The notes under the pieces: generated by a model
Told to the model about the DNA's origin: nothing
The model's database searches: none
Seen by the model: the letters and a program-made list of their open reading frames with translations, nothing else
Part shown: positions 7,786-11,957 of the stretch, piece by piece
Layout of the letters: the number at the start of each line of letters is the position of its first letter
How positions within the stretch are numbered: position 1 is the stretch's first letter
Origin: Actinomycetota bacterium
GTDB lineage: Bacteria; Actinomycetota; Acidimicrobiia; Acidimicrobiales; JACCXE01
Direction of reading: 5' to 3'
NCBI GenBank assembly: GCA_013697265.1
Contig: JACCXE010000237.1
Coordinates: 1 to 11,957, forward strand
Length of the DNA: 11,957 nt
Translations under genes and position numbers: made by a program

Positions 7786-7878
7786 ATGCCAAAAGTTCCC
7801 GCTCCCAAGAACAACAAGAAGGTCGGCAAGTCCCTCAAAGAAAAACGGGCGGCCAAGCAGGCCAAGAAGAGTTCCTAG
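7786..7878 (+). CDS. 30-residue lysine-rich basic peptide, unknown function
   Basis: An ATG frame of 30 codons ending in TAG. The peptide has ten lysines, one arginine and one glutamate, with an N-terminal proline/asparagine part (PKVPAPKNNKK) and a probably helical SLKEKRAAKQAKK tail (16-28). No hydrophobic segment is present, so it should be cytosolic. The strong charge suggests contact with nucleic acid or the ribosome, but that is inference. The ribosome site is weak: AGGG is too close to the ATG, and AGAGG lies 15 bases away. It is divergent from pyrR with 94 bases between. The third codon positions are less GC-rich than in neighbouring genes, partly because of AAA and AAC codons. It may be a genuine conserved small protein of actinobacteria; SLKEKRAAK-like tails seem familiar from such proteins, but I cannot confirm this. 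Confidence 0.6.
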   Translation: MPKVPAPKNNKKVGKSLKEKRAAKQAKKSS

Positions 7879-7884
7879 CGAATT

Positions 7885-7900
7885 TGTGACACCGGTCACG
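7885..7900. promoter_or_regulatory. CRP/FNR-type palindrome upstream of the secreted-protein gene
   Basis: TGTGA-N6-TCACG matches nine of the ten fixed bases of the CRP/FNR-family site TGTGA-N6-TCACA. A third half-site, GTGAC at 7903-7907, makes an alternating series GTGAC, GTCAC, GTGAC. The site lies about 90-100 bases upstream of the secreted-protein start. A class III adenylyl cyclase gene is downstream in the same direction. Binding by a CRP-like protein with cAMP is inference; an unrelated regulator could use the same palindrome. Confidence 0.45.
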
Positions 7901-7957
7901 CTGTGACGCGAAAAGAGCTGCGATCATGGTGGCAAATCGGGCAAACTCTGCCTGATA

Positions 7958-7980
7958 CGTCGGGGGCGACGCGAGAGGGG
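7958..7980 (+). promoter_or_regulatory. Leader hairpin and Shine-Dalgarno sequence that fix the TTG start
   Basis: CGTCG (7958-7962) and CGACG (7967-7971) form a five-base-pair stem around GGGG. Directly after it comes GAGAGGGG (7973-7980), a strong purine-rich ribosome site six bases before TTG at 7987. This spacing, and the signal peptide that begins there, decide the start of the downstream gene. The hairpin could modulate access to the site, but it is short and may be incidental. Confidence 0.5.
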
Positions 7981-7986
7981 TACACG

Positions 7987-9300
7987 TTGAGGAAGCACTC
8001 AAGACTGTTCGGGCTGGCGGCCGCCGCCGTGGCGGTCGCGGGTCTGCCGATGCTGGGCCAGGCGGCTAAGGCCGATGTTTCGGTTGTCGTCGACGTCGCC
8101 GCAGGCGTTTCTGCGCCGCCGACGACGTCGACGGGCGCGTTTGATGCGCTCGGTTCGATCACCAATACCGGCACAGTGTCGCAGCCGGCCGGCTCCACCC
8201 TCACCTACGCCGCCAGCGGCGGCACGCTCACCGGCGTTCTGCCCGGCGGCTGCGTGGCGAGGGGCGCGTCCGTGGCGGTGTGCACCGTCGGCGCGCTGAG
8301 GCCCGGTGACATCGCGACCTACGCGTTCAACGTTTCGAGCGCAACGGGCGTCGCCTCGGTCGGGTCCACGGTGGAGGTCAAGTCCGCGCTGGTCGAAACC
8401 AACGTGCTCGATCCCACGAACAACGTGGCGACGACCGTCACCGAGGTGGCCTACGGCGTCGACGCCGCTCTCACGAACCGTCCGACCGACGTTCGTTACG
8501 CCGCCGACACGCTGCTCACCTCCACGGTCACTAACACAAAGGCGCCGCAGACGGTCAACGTCGACCTCGCCACCGGTGGCCAGCGCGATCCTCGCATCGC
8601 GTTGCCCGCCGGTTGCGCGTCTGCAAACAGCGGCGCCAGCGTCAACTGCTCGTTCCTGCTCGGCACCAACCAGTCGCGCACCTTCGACGTCGCGGTGACG
8701 GTTCCCGCCAGCGGGTCGTCGATCACGTCGACGCTGACAGCGACGGGCGGGTCGGGCGGCACGAAGTCGGTGAGCGTCGTGACGAACCTGTCCTCCGACG
8801 CCCAGGCCTTCGTGCCCGCCGGTGACCACCTCACGTTCCTGGGTTCGAACCAGTCGACCGACTTCACCGTCCCGGTCGGCTCGGCGCCGGGCCTCTTCCT
8901 GGATCTGCACGAGACCACGCTGAACAACGTTCAGTGCGGCGCCGGCACCTGCATCAAGCAGGCGGCCGAGGCGATCTTCCCGGCCGACGGCGAGTACTCG
9001 GGCAGCGACCCGGCCCACCCGTTCGTCTGGAAGATCAAGTACGACGAGCGTCAGGTCTGCAACGGCAACGGTGGCGGCAGCGGCTGCCTCATCAGCATCT
9101 ACTGGATTGGCACCGGCCAGACCACCACGAAGCCGATGCGCCTGTGCCCCACTTACGGCACCCCGCTGGCGCCGACGCTGAACAGCGTCGACGAGCCGTG
9201 CCTTCAGTCGGTCCAAAAGACAACGAAGGGCTACTCCACCTACACCGTCGCACTGCTGCGGGACATCGTGATCCCGATTATCTCGAGCACCTCGCGGTAA
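7987..9300 (+). CDS. Secreted protein with two DUF11-like beta domains and a cysteine-rich C-terminal domain
   Basis: Exported protein of 437 residues with no known enzymatic motif. The TTG start is chosen because it follows a strong ribosome site and begins a textbook signal peptide: basic MRKHSR, a hydrophobic core (about 7-24) and an AKA cleavage site after residue 29. Residues about 30-145 and 146-260 are two related beta-sandwich domains of the DUF11 kind. Each has a PxGC...C pair (Cys89/Cys99 and Cys210/Cys221), and the first ends in the typical DPTNNVATT. Residues about 275-437 form a different C-terminal region with Cys317/322, 358/367 and 387/405. All ten cysteines fall in local pairs, which suggests disulfides outside the membrane. 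There is no LPXTG motif or clear membrane anchor, so it may be released or held by other wall proteins. An in-frame GTG at 7903 would place 28 polar residues before the signal peptide and is unlikely. The true role is unknown. Confidence 0.85.
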   Translation: MRKHSRLFGLAAAAVAVAGLPMLGQAAKADVSVVVDVAAGVSAPPTTSTGAFDALGSITNTGTVSQPAGSTLTYAASGGTLTGVLPGGCVARGASVAVCTVGALRPGDIATYAFNVSSATGVASVGSTVEVKSALVETNVLDPTNNVATTVTEVAYGVDAALTNRPTDVRYAADTLLTSTVTNTKAPQTVNVDLATGGQRDPRIALPAGCASANSGASVNCSFLLGTNQSRTFDVAVTVPASGSSITSTLTATGGSGGTKSVSVVTNLSSDAQAFVPAGDHLTFLGSNQSTDFTVPVGSAPGLFLDLHETTLNNVQCGAGTCIKQAAEAIFPADGEYSGSDPAHPFVWKIKYDERQVCNGNGGGSGCLISIYWIGTGQTTTKPMRLCPTYGTPLAPTLNSVDEPCLQSVQKTTKGYSTYTVALLRDIVIPIISSTSR

Positions 9301-9322
9301 TTCACCGGTAACGGAGACCACG

Positions 9323-11957
9323 CTGGCGCCTACGGAAGCCGAGCATCTTGCGCCGTATCTCCCTCGACTCGCTCACGAGTGGGCCGAGGGAGATACGGCG
9401 TTTCGTGTTGTCGACGGATCGCTGGTCTTCGTCGACATCTCCGGCTTCACAGCCCTCTCGGAGCGCCTGACCCGCCGGGGCCGGGTCGGCGCCGAGGAGC
9501 TCACCGAGACGCTCAGTAGCGTCTTTGCGGACCTGTTGACCTCCGCCTATGCGACGGGCGGCAGCCTGCTGAAGTTCGGCGGCGATGCGCTGCTGATCTT
9601 CTTCGACGGTAACGATCACCCCACGCGGGCCGCGATCAGCGCGATGCGGATGCGCACCGCCCTGGGTGATCGCGGCCCAATCAAGACCGACGGCGGCGGC
9701 GCGATCCGACTGCGGATGTCGGTGGGCGTGCACAGCGGCGACGTGCACTTCTTCCGCGTAGGAACCAGCCACAGAGAGCTTTTGGTTACCGGGCCGGCCG
9801 CCTCCGCGGTGTGCTCTATGGAGTCGGCGGCGGTAGCGGGTCAGATCATGGTGAGCCCGGCGACGGCTGGCGCGATATCGCGCCGGCTGCTCGGTGAGGC
9901 GAGCGGGCCTGGCGTGCTTTTGAAACGGCGTCGCCTCGACGCCGAGTTAACCGGATACCCCGAGCTGGAACCGGTGAAGCGCGACTTGCGTCACGCCATC
10001 CCGTTTGCGCTGCGTGACGCCCTACTCAGCGGCGTCGAACCCGAGCACCGGCTCGCGACCATCGCGTTCGTGCACTTCGACGGGATCGACAGCTTCCTCG
10101 CCGCCCACGGAGAAGCCGACACCGCAGCCGCCCTCCACGACCTTGTGAGCGAGGTGCAGCAGGCCGTCGACGACGAGAAGGTGACCTTCCTCGGCAGCGA
10201 CCTCGATCACGACGGCGGCAAACTAATCCTGGCCGGCGGCGCGCCACGGGCCTTTGGCGACGACGAGGGCCGCGTGCTGCGCTGCGTCCGGCGCATCGTC
10301 GACGCACACACCCGCATCCCGGTGCGGGTCGGCGTCAACCGCGGTCACGTCTTCGCCGGTGAGGTGGGCCCCGCCTACCGGCGGACCTACACCGTGATGG
10401 GCGACACCGTGAACCTGGCGGCGCGGCTCATGGCCAAGGCCGAGCCGGGCCAGATCATCTCCACCGGCGACGTCATGGATGCCGCTCAGACGCTGTTCGC
10501 CAGTGAGACCATTCCGCCGTTCCACGTGAAGGGCAAGAGCGCGCCGATCACCGCCTTCACCGTGGGCGCCACCAAAGGGCGTCGCCGCCTCGCCGGGTCC
10601 GACCCGTTGCCGTTCGTCGGGCGGCAGGCGGAGCTGGCCGCCATCACGCAACGGTGGGCAATGGCGCGCTCCGGCGAAGGCGGTTTCGTAGCTGTCTTCG
10701 GCGAAGCGGGGATCGGCAAGTCTCGACTGCTACGAGAGTTCACGAACCACGCGCCCGATGTGCGCACGATCACGGCGTTCTGCGAGACGTACCAGGCCAC
10801 GACGCCATACTTCGCCGCCCGGTTCCTGCTCCGCGGTGCCCTCGGCCTGCCGTCGGATGCGCCCACGGAAGTCGGTCTCCGGTCTGCGGTCACCCGCCAG
10901 GCGCCCGAGTTGCTGCCGTGGTTGCCGTTGATCGGTGCGGTCGCGGCGATCGACGTGCCGGCGACCGCCGAGGTAGACGCGCTCGACCCCGAGTTCAGGC
11001 GGGCGCGGACGGTCCAAGTGATAGTGGACCTGCTCGACGCCGCACTCACGAAACCCGTGGCGTTAATCGTCGACGACGCCCACTGGCTCGACGAGTTGTC
11101 GGGCGAGTTGCTCGTGGGTATCGCCGCCGCTCGCCGCCGTCCGTGGGTCATCGTGCTGGCCGGCCGCCTCGAGGTCGACGCCTACACCCCGCCTACCGAG
11201 GCGCTCGACCTTGCCCTTAACCTGACCCCACTCGACAACACCGCGGCGGGCGCGCTGCTCACCTCGGCCGACCAAGCGGCCCACATCCGCCCTGATCAGC
11301 GCAACGCCATCCTCCAGCGCAGTGGGGGCAACCCCCTGTTCCTCGAGCAACTAGCGGCGCGGATCGACACCGCCGGAGCGACAGCCTTACCCGACTCGCT
11401 CGAGACGCTGGTCGCCGCCGAGATCGACGCGCTCGGCGCCGTCGACCGCAACGCGGTGCGCCTCGCCGCGGTGCTCGGCCCAATTTTCGACACCGGGCTG
11501 CTGCTCGAGCTCGTGGGAGTGCCGGCGCTCTCCGACGTGCTGAGCGCCCGGCTCGCCCGCTTCCTCGAACCGATCGGCGACGCGGCCGTGCGTTTCCGTA
11601 ACCAGACCTATCGCGACGTGGCCTACGAAACGTTGTCGTTCGGTCGCCGGCGCGACCTTCACGGCCGGGCGTTCAGTGCGATCGAGACCGCGGCGGGCGA
11701 CGCGACCGACGATCAGGCCGAGGTCTTGAGCTACCACGCGTTGCACGGCCGCGACTTCGCCCGCTGTTGGCACTACAGCCGGGTTGCCGCGGTCAAAGCC
11801 GAGAACAGCTACGCCAACGTCGAGGCCGCGACGTTGCTGGAGCGCGCGCTCATGGCGGGAGCGCAGCTCGGCGTGGCCGAGCGCGACGCCATGGCCGCTA
11901 CGTGGGAGCAGCTGGGCGACGTCAGCCTCAAGGCCGGCACCTTCGACCGGGCCAAGC
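9323..11957 (+). CDS. Soluble-adenylyl-cyclase-like protein: two class III cyclase domains plus P-loop ATPase (3' end cut by window)
   Basis: At least 878 residues, with the end missing. Predicted to make cAMP from ATP in the cytosol, probably gated by its ATPase part. Cyclase domain 1 (about 34-190) has FVDISGFT with metal Asp38 and KFGGD with substrate Lys84 and metal Asp88. Domain 2 (about 246-400) has His251 and Lys300 where the metal aspartates should be, but keeps TVMGDTVNLAAR with Thr357, Asn364 and Arg368. Domain 1 lacks the Asn/Arg pair, so one composite site is expected, as in mammalian soluble adenylyl cyclase. FVGR (431-434) opens the ATPase, with Walker A GEAGIGKS (460-467) and Walker B ALIVDDAHWLDE (580-591). 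From about 750 onward it is helical and TPR-like. The frame has no ATG, GTG or TTG upstream of domain 1; CTG at 9323, six bases after GGAG, is the best start. The family-typical LAPYLPRL...EW...VDGSLVFVDISGF runs from residue 9. The gene lies 22 bases after the secreted-protein gene. GTP as substrate is less likely given Lys84 and Thr357. Confidence 0.9.
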   Translation, partial: MAPTEAEHLAPYLPRLAHEWAEGDTAFRVVDGSLVFVDISGFTALSERLTRRGRVGAEELTETLSSVFADLLTSAYATGGSLLKFGGDALLIFFDGNDHPTRAAISAMRMRTALGDRGPIKTDGGGAIRLRMSVGVHSGDVHFFRVGTSHRELLVTGPAASAVCSMESAAVAGQIMVSPATAGAISRRLLGEASGPGVLLKRRRLDAELTGYPELEPVKRDLRHAIPFALRDALLSGVEPEHRLATIAFVHFDGIDSFLAAHGEADTAAALHDLVSEVQQAVDDEKVTFLGSDLDHDGGKLILAGGAPRAFGDDEGRVLRCVRRIVDAHTRIPVRVGVNRGHVFAGEVGPAYRRTYTVMGDTVNLAARLMAKAEPGQIISTGDVMDAAQTLFASETIPPFHVKGKSAPITAFTVGATKGRRRLAGSDPLPFVGRQAELAAITQRWAMARSGEGGFVAVFGEAGIGKSRLLREFTNHAPDVRTITAFCETYQATTPYFAARFLLRGALGLPSDAPTEVGLRSAVTRQAPELLPWLPLIGAVAAIDVPATAEVDALDPEFRRARTVQVIVDLLDAALTKPVALIVDDAHWLDELSGELLVGIAAARRRPWVIVLAGRLEVDAYTPPTEALDLALNLTPLDNTAAGALLTSADQAAHIRPDQRNAILQRSGGNPLFLEQLAARIDTAGATALPDSLETLVAAEIDALGAVDRNAVRLAAVLGPIFDTGLLLELVGVPALSDVLSARLARFLEPIGDAAVRFRNQTYRDVAYETLSFGRRRDLHGRAFSAIETAAGDATDDQAEVLSYHALHGRDFARCWHYSRVAAVKAENSYANVEAATLLERALMAGAQLGVAERDAMAATWEQLGDVSLKAGTFDRAK
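9351..9400 (+). repeat. Perfect 16-bp inverted repeat within the first codons of the cyclase gene
   Basis: CGCCGTATCTCCCTCG (9351-9366) is exactly complementary to CGAGGGAGATACGGCG (9385-9400). Inside it, ACTCG (9367-9371) pairs with CGAGT (9376-9380) around CTCA, leaving only GGGC bulged. The RNA would form a very stable hairpin of about 21 pairs, starting 50 bases after the stop of the secreted-protein gene and followed by TTTCGTGTTG. The same bases encode the family-typical APYLPRL...EW segment (residues 10-26). It may be a terminator or attenuator for the upstream gene, or a brake on cyclase translation. The U-tract is weak. Confidence 0.75.

Noticed and set aside
7702..7899. Minus-strand 65-codon frame spanning the divergent region
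   Set aside because: Its FFF-like part is the antisense of the lysine codons of the small peptide. It runs into the PyrR hairpin and has no ribosome site. A real gene here would have to overlap the pyr promoter.
7930..7985. GGGCAAAC upstream of the secreted-protein gene, like the start of a GEMM-I (c-di-GMP) riboswitch
   Set aside because: The other conserved GEMM blocks (ACGCAAAGCC and the later tetraloop-receptor arm) are missing, and the space before the start codon is too short. A covariance-model search would settle it.
7903..7986. GTG start at 7903 for the secreted protein
   Set aside because: It would put 28 polar residues before the signal peptide and overlap the CRP-like half-site. 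TTG at 7987 has a strong ribosome site at the right distance.
7999..9321. Minus-strand frame of 440 codons opposite the secreted-protein gene
   Set aside because: Low-complexity Arg/Gly/Ala/Val composition with no motif. The plus-strand frame has a ribosome site, a signal peptide and paired cysteines.
1..11957. CRISPR arrays, tRNA/rRNA genes, insertion sequences, attachment sites
   Set aside because: No regularly spaced direct repeats, tRNA cloverleaf, transposase or integrase motifs, or terminal inverted repeats were seen on either strand.

Overview
The window is high-GC DNA with the codon habits of an actinobacterium: almost every third base is G or C, and GTG, TTG and probably CTG serve as start codons. 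Gene order and protein flavour fit Actinomycetota. A lineage such as Acidimicrobiia is my guess and is not proven. There is no sign of mobile elements, tRNA or rRNA genes, or CRISPR.

Minus strand, about 1-7740: a compact de novo pyrimidine (UMP) operon, read right to left as pyrR - pyrB - pyrC - carA - carB - pyrD, with pyrD cut by the left edge. It encodes the regulator, aspartate transcarbamoylase, dihydroorotase, both subunits of carbamoyl-phosphate synthase and a class 1 dihydroorotate dehydrogenase, so glutamine and bicarbonate are carried to orotate. Neighbouring genes overlap by 1 to 8 bases. The one apparent gap, carB to pyrD, is bridged exactly by a nine-codon reading frame whose start overlaps the carB stop and whose stop overlaps the pyrD start. 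The pyrR leader holds a hairpin with the PyrR-binding consensus (UCCNGNGAGG). Its GAGG is also the pyrR ribosome binding site, which predicts translational repression by PyrR with UMP, as described for mycobacteria.

Divergent region, 7692-7986: an interrupted inverted repeat (7751-7780), a 30-residue lysine-rich peptide gene on the plus strand (7786-7878), and a near-perfect CRP/FNR-type palindrome (TGTGA-N6-TCACG, 7885-7900). The palindrome lies upstream of a secreted-protein gene.

Plus strand, 7987-11957: a gene for a secreted protein with a TTG start, a clear signal peptide, two DUF11-like beta domains and five cysteine pairs. It is followed after 22 bases by the 5' part of a large soluble-adenylyl-cyclase-like gene: two class III cyclase domains, a P-loop ATPase and the start of a helical repeat region, running off the right edge. 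The first cyclase domain keeps the metal and substrate residues, and the second keeps only the transition-state residues, so one composite active site is predicted. This gene has no usable ATG, GTG or TTG start; CTG at 9323 behind GGAG is the best candidate. A perfect 16-bp inverted repeat (9351-9400) lies within its first 26 codons and may act as an attenuator or terminator.

Most of the genes belong to known families. The parts worth a second look are the regulatory and junction structures and the small lysine-rich peptide.
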